The position numbers and the translations under genes are program-made. The notes beneath the pieces are model-generated. The model saw only the letters and a program-made list of their open reading frames with translations. It was not told the DNA's origin and searched no databases. Source: a bacterium (GTDB lineage: Bacteria > Bacillota > Bacilli > Lactobacillales > Streptococcaceae). Taken from it: DNA of 64,000 bases. Every line of letters begins with the position of its first letter. Within the stretch, counting starts at the first letter, position 1. The stretch is taken from contig CAJNBV010000006.1 of assembly GCA_905221095.1 (NCBI GenBank), positions 87,754 to 151,753 on the forward strand, written 5' to 3'. Of the stretch, positions 54,371-64,000 are shown one piece after another.

Positions 54371-57300
54371 ATGGAAAACAAGTCATCAAATAGTCTACGT
54401 CGCGAAAAGGTAACGCGCTATTCAATTCGTAAGTATAGCTTTGGTGCGGCCAGTGTAGCCGTAGCTGCCCTTTTCATGTTCCTAGGAAATGGTGCTGTAT
54501 CAGCTAGCGAACTTAACAAGACAGGAGTACAAGGGCATGAAAAGTCTCTTGAAAATAATGAATCACAAGTCGCAAATGAATCGTCTAAACCAGCCTACCT
54601 TGCTCCAGCAGCTCCAGTAGCTCCAGTAGTAGAGAATACTGTTAAACCAGCAGAAGGTGCTCCTGTAGAAAAACCAGCTGCAGAAGAACCTACTGCTAAA
54701 CCAGCAGAAGCAACAACTCCAGCTTTGGACAAAACACAGCTTAAAAACTACATTTCAGAAATTGAATCAAAAATTTCTGCAGGCAAGTATGCGACTAAAA
54801 CAGAAGAGAGTGTAGCTCTTTTGACATCTGAATTAGCTTCTGCTAAATCAGTTCTTGAATCTGCAACTAGTCAAGAAGAATTGAACTTAGCTTACAGAAA
54901 CCTTGTCACTACAGTAAGCTCAAAATTAAAAAACAAACCCAAAAAAGAAGCTCCAAAAGTAGACACTACTAACGGACAACCAACTCTAGGCAAAAAAGCA
55001 GAAAACACTGATAAAAAACCAGACTCTAACTCAATCGAGAACACAGGTTCTAACGATCCACGTAACGGGAAAGAGATGGATAAAGAGAATGCGTTCCGTG
55101 CAGATACAGATACAGAAGCACCAACAGTAGAAATACCATATTCTAATGATAAAAATGTATATGTATATGGTGCTGAAGAAGATGGATTTGATATTAAAAT
55201 TAAAGATAATTCAGGTGTAATCAAAAGTGCAACTGTTTTACGTGGAGGAAATAACTCATTCGCTCCTGTAACAGGTGAAGCAGATATGCTTAATGTACAA
55301 TATGGTTATAAAGCAAATATATTCACGACTGAGACAACAGCATCTGAACAAAGCCCTGCTGTAATTCATTATAGAGGTCTTCCTGGTGGAGAACTTAGTG
55401 CAGCTCAATTAAAACAAGCTAAGACTACAGGTTTAACTCTAGGTTGGAGATATGTTAGAGCACTAGACAAGGCTGGAAATCTTTTAGACAATGTGGCTCA
55501 AGGTGACAAGTCAAAGGATAGAGATCCAGGTGGATTTAATGTTATCCTGAAACCTCAAACATTTAAATATGACATTAAAGACTTAACTGAATCAACTCGT
55601 ATAACTGTAAATGATATTAATAATGTTACAGATGAAGAGTTAACAACTATTAAATCAAGATTACAGTTAGAACATTCTAAAACAAGTGATGATGCACGAT
55701 TTGTAGGAGGGACAGATGTTTCAAATCCTACTTCACTAATTGATACAGTTACAGTATCAACAACTGATCCAACTAAACTTGTTGTCACATATAAAGATGG
55801 TTCTACAGATACAATTGAAAAGAACAAAGTATTAAACGTAAGACCAAAAGGAAATATTCCATTCTCTGACCCTGCTAATAAACTTATTTATGTTTATAAA
55901 GGTGAAGAAACAAATATTGAATTATCAGCAACTGATGATTCTGGAAAAATTAAAGATATTCGTATTGCTGAAGGTGGTAGAGGAAATAATGCTCCAGGTG
56001 CTGCTGGTGGTAGAATAAGAAATCAGTATGGATTAACAACAGGTTATCAAAGAAACGAAACAGGAATTGAGGCAACTGAAACTAATCCAGCAAAAGTAAC
56101 GATTACAGGAACAGTATCAGTATCAGGTCAACCAAACTTTACAGGTAACTTAATGACAAGATACTTAGTTGCAGAAGATTTAGAAGGAGCTACATTCTCT
56201 GACCCTAATAGTAATAGTGATTCAGGTAAGACAGTAGACCAAGTTCCAGAAGGATGGTTCAAATTAGTAGTTCGTGAACAAACTCAAAAATATGATATTC
56301 AAGGACAAACAGAAGAAGGTAACAAAGTAGCAGTTTCTGATGTTAATAATTTATCAGATGCTGATTTTGAAAAAATTAAAAATAATATCAAAATTCAATA
56401 CAAAACTAGTGATGACGAAAGACTAAAAGATAAAGATGGAACATTAGTAGAAAATGCTTCACAATATATCAAATCTGTAACTAAAGAAGGCGATAAGATT
56501 GTAGTTACTTATAAGGATGGTTCTACTGATAAACTAACTCTTACAGATGTAGTAACACTAGACAAACAACCTGCTATTGATGCAGTAAATACAGCAGCAA
56601 CTGAGAAAATTGCGGCAATTAATGCTACTCCAAACGCTACTGATGAAGAAAAACAAGCGGCAATCGATAAAGTGACTGCAGATCAAACTAAAGCATTAGC
56701 AGCAATTAATGATGCTAACGTAACAACAAAAGATGCATTGAATCAAGCGCAAAATAATGGGACTACAGCAATCGCAGGTCATAATCCTGTAGTTTCGAAA
56801 AAAGCAGATGCTAAAGTAGCAATCGAAACAGCTCGTAAAGCAAAAGAAGATGCTATTAAAGCAAATACAAACTTAACAGAAGACGAAAAAACAGTGGCGA
56901 TTGCCAAAGTTAACGATGCCGCAACAGCAGCAACAACTAAAATTGATTCTGCAACGGCTAACAAAGCAGTAGAAGATGCACAAAACGAAGCAACAACAGC
57001 AATTGGGAAAGTAAATCCAGTAGCAAAAGCTGCAGCGAAAAAAGAAATTGCAGATGAATTAAGTGCTAAAAATACTGAAATTGATGGTCGTAAAGATTTA
57101 AGTCAAAAAGAAAAAGATGCAGCTAAAGCAGAAGCTAAGAAATTAGCAGATGCACAATTAGCCGAAATTGCTAAACAACCTGACGCAACGGAAACACCAG
57201 ATGCAGCAACAGCAGCACAAACAGCGGTAAATAATGCCGGAACTAAAGGTGTAGCAGATGTTAGAGCAGTAAATCCGTTAGCTAAAGACGCAGCTAAGGC

Positions 57301-60300
57301 AGATATCGAAACAGCTCGTCAAAACAAAGTAAACGATATTACTAACAACAATAACTTATCTCAAGCAGAAAAAGATGCAGCAATTGCTAAAGTTAACAAA
57401 GCAGCAGAAGATGCAACAAATGCAGTTGATACAGCAACAACAGCAGATGCTCTTACAACAGCTAAAGGTGATGGAACTACAGCAATCAACAACGTTACAC
57501 CAGTAGCAAAAGAAGCAGCTAAACAAGCAATTGCGAAAGCATTAGAAGATAAGAATGGTGAAATTGATAATCGTCAAGATTTAAGTCAAGCAGAAAAAAC
57601 TGCAGCTAAAGCAGAAGCTAAAAAATTGGCAGATGCACAGTTAACCGAAATTGCTAAACAACCTGATGTGGCTGATACACCAGACGCAGCAACAACAGCT
57701 CAACAAGCAGTAGATGCAGCGAAAACTAAGGGTGTAGCAGATGTTAAAGCTGTAAATCCATTAGCTAAAGATGCAGCTAAGGCAGATATCGAAACAGCTC
57801 GTCAAAACAAAGTAAACGATATCACTAACAACAATAAGTTGTCTCAAGCAGAAAAAGATGCAGCAATTGCTAAAGTTAACAAGGCAGCAGAAGATGCAAC
57901 AAAAGCAGTAGATGCAGCAACAACAGCAGATGCTCTTACAACAGCTAAAGGCAACGGAACTACAGCAATCGACAACGTAACTCCAGTAGCGAAAACAGCA
58001 GCAAAACAAGCGATCGCAGATGCTTTAAATGGAAAAGATGGTCAAAAAGGAAAACTTCAAGAAATTGAAGAACGTACAGACCTAACTGCTGAAGAAAAAG
58101 CAGCAGCTAAGAAAGAAGCACAAGATAAAGCAGATGCTGAGTTAGCGAAAATTAACGCCCAACCTGACGCGGCTGATACACCAGATGCAGCAACAACAGC
58201 TCAAGAAGCAGTAGATGCAGCAGGAACAAAAGGTGCAGCAGATGTTAAATCTGTAAATCCAGCGGCAAAAGCTAAAACAGATGCGAAAGCAGCAGTTGAA
58301 ACAGCTCGTCAAAACAAAGTAAATGATATTAATAACAATAGTAATTTAACTCAAGCAGAAAAAGATGCAGCAATCGCTAAAGCTAATAAAGCTGCAGATG
58401 ATGCTACGAAAGCTATTGATGCAGCAACAACAAATGCAGATGTAGAAACAGCAAAAGGTACTGGAACAACAGAACTTGGCAAAGTAAATCCTGTAGCAAA
58501 AGCGACTGCAAAAGAAGCAATCGCGGGAGCATTAACAACTAAAAATAACGAAATCGACGGTCGCCAAGACTTAACACAAGCAGAAAAAGATGCTGCTAAA
58601 GCAGAAGCTAAGAAATTAGCAGACGCTGAGTTAGCTAAAATTGATGCACAACCTGATAATGCAGAAACTGCGGATGCAGCAACAGCAGCTCAAACAGCAG
58701 TAAATGACGCAGAAGATAAAGGTGTTGGTGATGTAACGGCAGTACATCCAGTAGCAAAAGAAAAAGCTAAACAAGCAATTGCAGATGAATTAACTAAGAA
58801 AGAATCAGCGATTGATGATCGTGATGATTTAACAACTGAAGAAAAAGCTGCAGCTAAGAAAGATGCACAAGACAAAGCTAAAGCGGCAACAGATGCAATT
58901 AATGATCAACCAGCTATTGTAGATACTGAGGAAAAAGCCACAGCAGCGCAAGGAGCGGTAGATACAGCTAAGAATACTGGAGTATCAGAAGTTAAAGCTG
59001 TAAATCCAACAGCTGTGAAGAAACCAGAAGCTAAACAAGCAGTTGCAGATGCATTAAAAGCAAAAGAAGAAGCAATTGATGCACGTACAGATTTAACAGA
59101 TGCTGAGAAAAAAGCAGCTAAAGACGCAGCGAAAGCTAAGGCTGATGCAGCAACTAAAGCAATCGATGCAGCAACAACAGATGCAGATGTAACAAATGCT
59201 CAAACGGCAGGAACAAATGATATTGCAACAGTAAATCCAGTAGCCAAAGAAGCCGCTAAAAAAGCAGTTGAGAAAGCGTTAGAAGATAAGAATAGTGAAA
59301 TTGACAAACGTACGGACTTAACTGATGAAGAAAAAACAGCAGCTAAGAAAGACGCAAAAGATAAGGCTGATGCCCAATTAGCAGAAATCACTAAACAACC
59401 AGATAACGCAGCTACACCAGCAGCAGCTAAAACAGCACAAGATGCTGTAGATGCGGCTAAGCAGACAGGTGTAGATGAAGTTACAGCGGTAAATCCAACA
59501 GCGGTAACTAAACCAGAAGCTAAGAAAGCAATCGAAGATAAATTAGCAAAACAATTAGAAACAATTGCTAACACTCCAGATGCAACTGACGAAGAAAAAG
59601 CAGTAGCAACTGAAGCAGCAAAAGCAGCAGCTGAAGCAGCAAAAGCAGAAGTTGATAAAGCAACGACAGATGCTGCAGTGAAAGCTGAAAAAGATAAGGC
59701 TGTTGGCGAAGGAGATACTAAAGGTACAATCGATCAAGCAGTCCCTGTTGTAGAAGACAAACCAAATGCCCGTAAAGCAATTGAAGAAGAAGCTAAAGCT
59801 AAGAAAGCAGCAATCGATGCACGTAATGATTTAACACCTAAAGCTAAAGAAGTATTAAAAGCTAAAGTAGATAAAGTTGCAGAAAAAGCTAAAAAAGCAA
59901 TTGATGCAGTAACTAGTGTAGAAGATGTTAATACAATTGAAGAATCAGATAAAGCAGCTATTAAATCAATTGGAGATATCAATAGACCAATTGATAAAGT
60001 TCTAGTAAAAGATTCTAGTGCGTTAACAAATGAAGAAAAAGCTAAAATCTTAGAAGAAGTTAAGAAAGTTAACCCTACAGCTAAAGAAGTTAAATATAAC
60101 GAAAATGGTGATATCGAAGTAACTACAGAAAATGGTAATAAAGGAACAATTAAGCCATCTAAGTTAGTGAAAACTGAAGGAGATTTAGATAATGGTAAAG
60201 GTGGAAATGATATTCATAAACCACTTGATAAAGTTATCGTTGAAAATCCAGTTAACTTAACAGACGAAGAAAAAGCTAAGATTGTTGCTAAAGTTGAAGA

Positions 60301-63300
60301 AGTAAATCCAGATGCTATCGTAACGATTGATGAAAACGGAACTGTTTCTGTTTCTACTCCATATGGTAAAACTGCTGCAATTCCAGCATCAGATTTAGTA
60401 AGAACTAAAGAAGATACAGCAAAAGCTGGAGCAGGTAACTCTAATATTGTTAAACCAGCAGATAAAGTAGTTGGTGAAGCAAATGATCCAGATGATCAAG
60501 CTAAAGTAGAAGCAAAATTAAGAACATTAAACCCAGAAACTAAATCTGTTAAATTCGATGAAAATGGTAATGCGACAGTTACACTAAAAGATGGAACTAC
60601 AGCAACAATCCCATCAGAAGATTTATTCAGATCAGAAGCAGATGCAACTACACCAAATGCAGGAAATGACATTGTAAACCCAGCAGATAAGACTGTAGTA
60701 GCAAATCCAGATAAACTGACTGACGCTGAGAAAAAAGCAATCGAAGATAAAGTGAAAGCAGTCAACCCAGATGCAACTGTAGTAGTAGACGATAAAGGAA
60801 ACGCAACAGTCACAACACCAGAAGGTAAGACAGCGGGAATTCCAGCAACAGATTTAGTTAAATCAGCAGAAGATGCAACTAAACCGAACGCAGGCAACGA
60901 CATCGTTAAACCAGCCGATAAGACTGTAGTAGCAAATCCAGACTCATTAACACAAGATGAGAAAGATGCAATCGTAGCTAAAGTTAAAGCCGTAAATCCA
61001 GGTGCAACTGTAGCAGTAGATGATAAAGGCAATGCCACAGTAACAGTAAATGGTAAAACAGCGGTAATTCCAGCGGCAGACTTAACTAAGTCAGCGGAAG
61101 ATGCAGCTAAACCAAACGCAGGCAACGACATTGTTAAACCAGCAGACAAGACTGTAGTAGCAAATCCAGACTCATTAACACAAGATGAGAAAGATGCAAT
61201 TGTAGCTAAAGTTAAAGCAGTCAACCCAGGCGCTGAAGTTGTAGTAGACGACAAAGGCAACGCCACAGTCACAGTAAATGGTAAAACAGCAGTAATTCCA
61301 GCGACAGACTTAACGAAGTCAGCGGAAGATGCAGCTAAGCCAAACGCAGGCAACGACATCGTTAAACCAGCAGACAAGACTGTAGTAGCAAATCCGAATG
61401 CCCTAACTCCAGAAGAGAAGAAAGCAATCGAAGCTAAAGTTAAAGCCGTAAACCCTGGTGCAACTGTAGCAGTAGACGATAAAGGCAACGCCACAGTCAC
61501 AACACCAGAAGGTAAGACAGCAGTCATTCCAGCAGCAGACTTAACGAAATCAAAAGAAGATGCAGCTAAGCCAAAAGCAGGAAACGACGTAGTTAAACCA
61601 GCAGATAAGACTGTAGTAGCAAATCCGAATGCCCTAACTCCAGAAGAGAAAGATGCAATCGTAGCTAAAGTTAAAGCCGTAAATCCAGGAGCTGAAGTTG
61701 TAGTAGACGATAAAGGCAACGCCACAGTTACTAAAGGTGGTAAGACAGCAGTCATTCCAGCAACTGATTTAGTGAAAACAGCGGAAGACGCAGCTAAACC
61801 AAATGCAGGAAACGATGTAAATACACCAGCAGATAAGACAGTCTTAGATCCAACTAACTTAGAAAAATCTAAGAAAGAAATCGCGGATAAAGTGAAAGCA
61901 GTCAACCCAGGTGCTGAAGTTGTAGTGGACGACGAAGGAAACGCAACAGTCACAACACCAGAAGGTAAGACAGCAGTCATTCCAGCAGCTGATTTAGTGA
62001 AATCAGCGGAAGATGCAGCTAAACCAAATGCAGGTAACAACGTAGTTAAACCAGCAGATAAGACTTTAGTGAAAGATCCAGCTAAACTTACTGATGATGA
62101 GAAACAAGCAATCACTGACAAGCTTACAGCCTTAAATCCAGATGCTAAAGTTGTAGTTGACGATAAAGGAAATGCAACAGTAACACCTAAAGATGGTAAA
62201 CCAGTTGTAATTCCAGCATCAGACTTAACTAAGACAGAAGCACAAACTAAAGAACCGAAGGCAGGTAACGACATCGTTACACCAGCAGATAAGACTGTAG
62301 TAGCAAATCCAGAAAAACTTACAGATGCTGAGAAAGATGCAATCGTAGCTAAAGTTCAAGCAGTCAACCCAGGTGCTAAAGTTGTAGTAGACGACAAAGG
62401 CAACGCCACAGTAACATTTGAAAACGGTAAGACAGCAGTCATTCCAGCGGCAGACTTAACTAAGTCATCAGATGCAGAAAAAGCACCAAAAGCAGGAAAT
62501 GACATCGTTAAACCAGCTTCTAAGACAAAAGTTGCAAATCAAGATGCTCTAACTCCAGAAGAGAAAGATGCTATCGCAGCTAAAGTTCAAGCAGTCAACC
62601 CAGGTTCAACTGTAGCAGTAGACGACAAAGGAAACGCAACAGTAACGCTTCCAAACGGTAAGACAGCCGTTATCCCAGCATCAGATTTAACAAAATCTGA
62701 AAAAGATGTGAACGATGGAAAAGCTAAAGACAACGCAGTTACACCAGCAGCGAAAACAAAAATAGCAAATCCAAATGCCTTAACTGATGCTGAGAAGAAA
62801 GCAATCGAAGACAAAGTTAAAGCAGCAAATCCAGGCGCTGAAGTTGTAGTTGACGATAAAGGAAATGCAACTGTAGTGAAAGATGGTAATGTTTCAGTTA
62901 TCCCATCAACAGACTTAGTTAAAGTCGAAGGCGATGCTACAAAACCTAATGGTGGTAACGATGCAAACACACCAGCAGCGAAAACAGTAGTAGCAAATAA
63001 AGAAAGCCTAACTCTAGAAGAGAAGAAAGCAATCGAAGATAAAGTTAAAGCAGTCAACCCAGGTTCAACTGTAGTAGTAGACGACAAAGGAAACACAACA
63101 GTAACGAAAGGTGACGGCACAGTTCTTAACATCCCAGCATCAGACTTAGTCATCCCAGCAGAAAAATTAGCTGATGAAGCAACAAATGCTAAAGTGAAAA
63201 CACCAGCTATCCGTACATTAGTTGGAGATAAAGAAAACTTAACAGACGCTGAAAAAGCAGCTGTTAAGAAAGCAATTGAAGCAGTCAACCCAGGCGCAAC

Positions 63301-64000
63301 TGTAGTAGTAGACGACAAAGGAAACGCAACAGTAACAATGCCAGATGGTTCTACAGCAACAATTTCTAAAGAACAACTAGTGAAAGATAAAGAAGCTGTT
63401 TCTAAATCTAAACATGGTGGAGATAATCTTGATATCGACTTGAGTAAAGTAACAGTAGGAAATCTTGAGAATATTACTAAAGATGAAAAAGAAAAATTCC
63501 AATTCATGATTTTGGGAGCTATCACAGATGTAGAAGAATTTGATCTTGATGCATTCTTAAAAGAAACAGATGCACAAGGGAATACAATTTACAAATCTAA
63601 AGATTCTAGCATGACTATTACAATCGACAAAGATGGTAATATGAAAGTTACGAAAGATGGTAAAACAGATCTAGCTGTTAACATTGATAAAGCTGGAAAT
63701 GTAACAATCGTTACAAAAGAAGGTCAAGTATTAGCAATTCCAAGAGATGACGCATTCAAACAATATGTACCATACAATGCTGGAGGCAATAACAGTGGTA
63801 ACGGTAACGGAACTTCTGGCAATAACGCAGCTAATAACACTGATGCAAAAGTGGATAAATCTAAGTTAGAAGGCGCTATTCATCAATTAGATGAATTGAT
63901 CATTAAAGAATCAGCTAAGCTTAATGCAGAAACTGCAAAAGAAGCGAATGACTTATTAGCAGACGCTAAGAAAGTATTTGCTAATGCAGACGCAACTCAA
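54371..64000 (+). CDS. Giant YSIRK surface protein with DUF1542-like and 77-aa repeats (3' end outside window)
   Basis: Open for 3,210 codons to the last base. YSIRK signal peptide (RYSIRKYSFGAAS, cleavage near 47), a Pro/Ala-rich stretch with PAAPVAPV (about 75-115), a helical segment (about 120-180), two similar beta-type domains (about 245-735, each closing with YKDGSTD), about 14 DUF1542-like helical repeats (about 737-1866), about 15 tandem repeats of 76-77 residues (about 1869-3016), then a Gly/Asn-rich linker and another helical segment. A wall anchor is expected downstream but not seen. Similar in plan to staphylococcal Ebh-type proteins; likely a long stalk adhesin. Function inferred. 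RBS AAAAGGAGA. Confidence 0.85.
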   Translation, partial: MENKSSNSLRREKVTRYSIRKYSFGAASVAVAALFMFLGNGAVSASELNKTGVQGHEKSLENNESQVANESSKPAYLAPAAPVAPVVENTVKPAEGAPVEKPAAEEPTAKPAEATTPALDKTQLKNYISEIESKISAGKYATKTEESVALLTSELASAKSVLESATSQEELNLAYRNLVTTVSSKLKNKPKKEAPKVDTTNGQPTLGKKAENTDKKPDSNSIENTGSNDPRNGKEMDKENAFRADTDTEAPTVEIPYSNDKNVYVYGAEEDGFDIKIKDNSGVIKSATVLRGGNNSFAPVTGEADMLNVQYGYKANIFTTETTASEQSPAVIHYRGLPGGELSAAQLKQAKTTGLTLGWRYVRALDKAGNLLDNVAQGDKSKDRDPGGFNVILKPQTFKYDIKDLTESTRITVNDINNVTDEELTTIKSRLQLEHSKTSDDARFVGGTDVSNPTSLIDTVTVSTTDPTKLVVTYKDGSTDTIEKNKVLNVRPKGNIPFSDPANKLIYVYKGEETNIELSATDDSGKIKDIRIAEGGRGNNAPGAAGGRIRNQYGLTTGYQRNETGIEATETNPAKVTITGTVSVSGQPNFTGNLMTRYLVAEDLEGATFSDPNSNSDSGKTVDQVPEGWFKLVVREQTQKYDIQGQTEEGNKVAVSDVNNLSDADFEKIKNNIKIQYKTSDDERLKDKDGTLVENASQYIKSVTKEGDKIVVTYKDGSTDKLTLTDVVTLDKQPAIDAVNTAATEKIAAINATPNATDEEKQAAIDKVTADQTKALAAINDANVTTKDALNQAQNNGTTAIAGHNPVVSKKADAKVAIETARKAKEDAIKANTNLTEDEKTVAIAKVNDAATAATTKIDSATANKAVEDAQNEATTAIGKVNPVAKAAAKKEIADELSAKNTEIDGRKDLSQKEKDAAKAEAKKLADAQLAEIAKQPDATETPDAATAAQTAVNNAGTKGVADVRAVNPLAKDAAKADIETARQNKVNDITNNNNLSQAEKDAAIAKVNKAAEDATNAVDTATTADALTTAKGDGTTAINNVTPVAKEAAKQAIAKALEDKNGEIDNRQDLSQAEKTAAKAEAKKLADAQLTEIAKQPDVADTPDAATTAQQAVDAAKTKGVADVKAVNPLAKDAAKADIETARQNKVNDITNNNKLSQAEKDAAIAKVNKAAEDATKAVDAATTADALTTAKGNGTTAIDNVTPVAKTAAKQAIADALNGKDGQKGKLQEIEERTDLTAEEKAAAKKEAQDKADAELAKINAQPDAADTPDAATTAQEAVDAAGTKGAADVKSVNPAAKAKTDAKAAVETARQNKVNDINNNSNLTQAEKDAAIAKANKAADDATKAIDAATTNADVETAKGTGTTELGKVNPVAKATAKEAIAGALTTKNNEIDGRQDLTQAEKDAAKAEAKKLADAELAKIDAQPDNAETADAATAAQTAVNDAEDKGVGDVTAVHPVAKEKAKQAIADELTKKESAIDDRDDLTTEEKAAAKKDAQDKAKAATDAINDQPAIVDTEEKATAAQGAVDTAKNTGVSEVKAVNPTAVKKPEAKQAVADALKAKEEAIDARTDLTDAEKKAAKDAAKAKADAATKAIDAATTDADVTNAQTAGTNDIATVNPVAKEAAKKAVEKALEDKNSEIDKRTDLTDEEKTAAKKDAKDKADAQLAEITKQPDNAATPAAAKTAQDAVDAAKQTGVDEVTAVNPTAVTKPEAKKAIEDKLAKQLETIANTPDATDEEKAVATEAAKAAAEAAKAEVDKATTDAAVKAEKDKAVGEGDTKGTIDQAVPVVEDKPNARKAIEEEAKAKKAAIDARNDLTPKAKEVLKAKVDKVAEKAKKAIDAVTSVEDVNTIEESDKAAIKSIGDINRPIDKVLVKDSSALTNEEKAKILEEVKKVNPTAKEVKYNENGDIEVTTENGNKGTIKPSKLVKTEGDLDNGKGGNDIHKPLDKVIVENPVNLTDEEKAKIVAKVEEVNPDAIVTIDENGTVSVSTPYGKTAAIPASDLVRTKEDTAKAGAGNSNIVKPADKVVGEANDPDDQAKVEAKLRTLNPETKSVKFDENGNATVTLKDGTTATIPSEDLFRSEADATTPNAGNDIVNPADKTVVANPDKLTDAEKKAIEDKVKAVNPDATVVVDDKGNATVTTPEGKTAGIPATDLVKSAEDATKPNAGNDIVKPADKTVVANPDSLTQDEKDAIVAKVKAVNPGATVAVDDKGNATVTVNGKTAVIPAADLTKSAEDAAKPNAGNDIVKPADKTVVANPDSLTQDEKDAIVAKVKAVNPGAEVVVDDKGNATVTVNGKTAVIPATDLTKSAEDAAKPNAGNDIVKPADKTVVANPNALTPEEKKAIEAKVKAVNPGATVAVDDKGNATVTTPEGKTAVIPAADLTKSKEDAAKPKAGNDVVKPADKTVVANPNALTPEEKDAIVAKVKAVNPGAEVVVDDKGNATVTKGGKTAVIPATDLVKTAEDAAKPNAGNDVNTPADKTVLDPTNLEKSKKEIADKVKAVNPGAEVVVDDEGNATVTTPEGKTAVIPAADLVKSAEDAAKPNAGNNVVKPADKTLVKDPAKLTDDEKQAITDKLTALNPDAKVVVDDKGNATVTPKDGKPVVIPASDLTKTEAQTKEPKAGNDIVTPADKTVVANPEKLTDAEKDAIVAKVQAVNPGAKVVVDDKGNATVTFENGKTAVIPAADLTKSSDAEKAPKAGNDIVKPASKTKVANQDALTPEEKDAIAAKVQAVNPGSTVAVDDKGNATVTLPNGKTAVIPASDLTKSEKDVNDGKAKDNAVTPAAKTKIANPNALTDAEKKAIEDKVKAANPGAEVVVDDKGNATVVKDGNVSVIPSTDLVKVEGDATKPNGGNDANTPAAKTVVANKESLTLEEKKAIEDKVKAVNPGSTVVVDDKGNTTVTKGDGTVLNIPASDLVIPAEKLADEATNAKVKTPAIRTLVGDKENLTDAEKAAVKKAIEAVNPGATVVVDDKGNATVTMPDGSTATISKEQLVKDKEAVSKSKHGGDNLDIDLSKVTVGNLENITKDEKEKFQFMILGAITDVEEFDLDAFLKETDAQGNTIYKSKDSSMTITIDKDGNMKVTKDGKTDLAVNIDKAGNVTIVTKEGQVLAIPRDDAFKQYVPYNAGGNNSGNGNGTSGNNAANNTDAKVDKSKLEGAIHQLDELIIKESAKLNAETAKEANDLLADAKKVFANADATQ
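56579..59968 (+). repeat. About 14 DUF1542-like helical repeats
   Basis: Units of about 75-90 residues opening with VNP.AK..AK..I and containing (D/E)L(T/S)..EK.AA. A two-repeat block is duplicated nearly unchanged: GGTGTAGCAGATGTT at 57248 recurs at 57731, a period of 483 nt (161 codons). Confidence 0.8.
59975..63418 (+). repeat. About 15 tandem repeats of 76-77 residues
   Basis: Consensus N(D)IVKPADKTVVANP..LT..EK.AI..KVKAVNPGA.VVVDDKGNATVT...GKTAVIPA.DL.KS. Units begin near 60664, 60898, 61126, 61354, 61585, 61813, 62038, 62269, 62500, 62731, 62959 and 63190. The earlier ones are more diverged. Those at 60898 and 61126 are almost the same in DNA. Confidence 0.85.

Noticed and set aside
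60496-62274. 592-codon open frame on the - strand within the second adhesin gene, and a similar one at 62587-63525
   Set aside because: They mirror the 77-aa tandem repeats of the + strand gene; the composition (Ser/Thr/Phe/Val-rich, periodic) is that of an antisense shadow, and there is no SD or promoter.

Overview
The window is a chromosomal segment of a mitis-group Streptococcus, most likely S. mitis or a close relative. This rests on the murM-murN pair, a choline-binding LytC lysozyme, pneumococcal-type BOX repeats (six copies), extended -10 promoters (TGnTATAAT), YSIRK signal peptides, and gene order and protein sequences close to what I remember of S. pneumoniae. It is AT-rich and densely coding, with short intergenic gaps and many ATGA overlaps.

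Region 1 (1-20.4 kb) is housekeeping, nearly all on the + strand: recJ (5' end outside the window), RNase J2, esterase estA, murM and murN (branched peptidoglycan stem peptides), a membrane-anchored metzincin-like protease, uvrC with a phosphoesterase, an orphan amino-acid-binding lipoprotein (- strand), a nitroreductase, pepV, a uracil-DNA-glycosylase-like protein, a rhodanese, brnQ, pepA, a HIT protein, an LD-carboxypeptidase lipoprotein, and rplK-rplA. Themes are wall cross-bridge building and trimming, peptide and amino-acid use, and DNA repair.

Region 2 (20.4-30.6 kb) is accessory: a small inverted-repeat element, a large BOX, an AT-rich leader with a G8 tract, and a 2,870-residue CshA-like fibrillar adhesin ending in LPNTG, followed by IS-end-like debris and another BOX.

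Region 3 (30.6-54.0 kb) is a second housekeeping block: methyltransferase, apt, metA, dnaD, tpiA, lytC, dpr, folA, a 56-aa membrane protein, clpX, engB, ridA, rapZ-yvcK-whiA, a ferredoxin-NADP reductase, the cdaA-cdaR-glmM cluster (c-di-AMP synthesis and amino-sugar precursor), a DUF1149 protein, degV, dapB-cca-ABC-F, and mntE. Between whiA and the reductase lies a compact convergent locus with a 31-codon hydrophobic ORF, an antisense RNA and a shared terminator, which reads as a type I toxin-antitoxin module of the par/Fst kind and is too short for ordinary gene calling.

Region 4 (54.0-64 kb) is the first 3,210 codons of a second giant YSIRK surface protein. It has two N-terminal beta-type domains, about 14 DUF1542-like helical repeats and about 15 tandem repeats of about 77 residues, and it runs off the end. 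It is preceded by a T15 tract and a good promoter.

The main points of interest are the Fst-like TA locus, the two giant adhesins bracketing a block whose position differs from the pneumococcal order I remember, a DHFR with Leu at position 100, a probable leaderless uvrC mRNA, a MET-box-like site over the metA promoter, a perfect palindrome over the dpr -10, and the BOX series with 0 to 3 boxB units.
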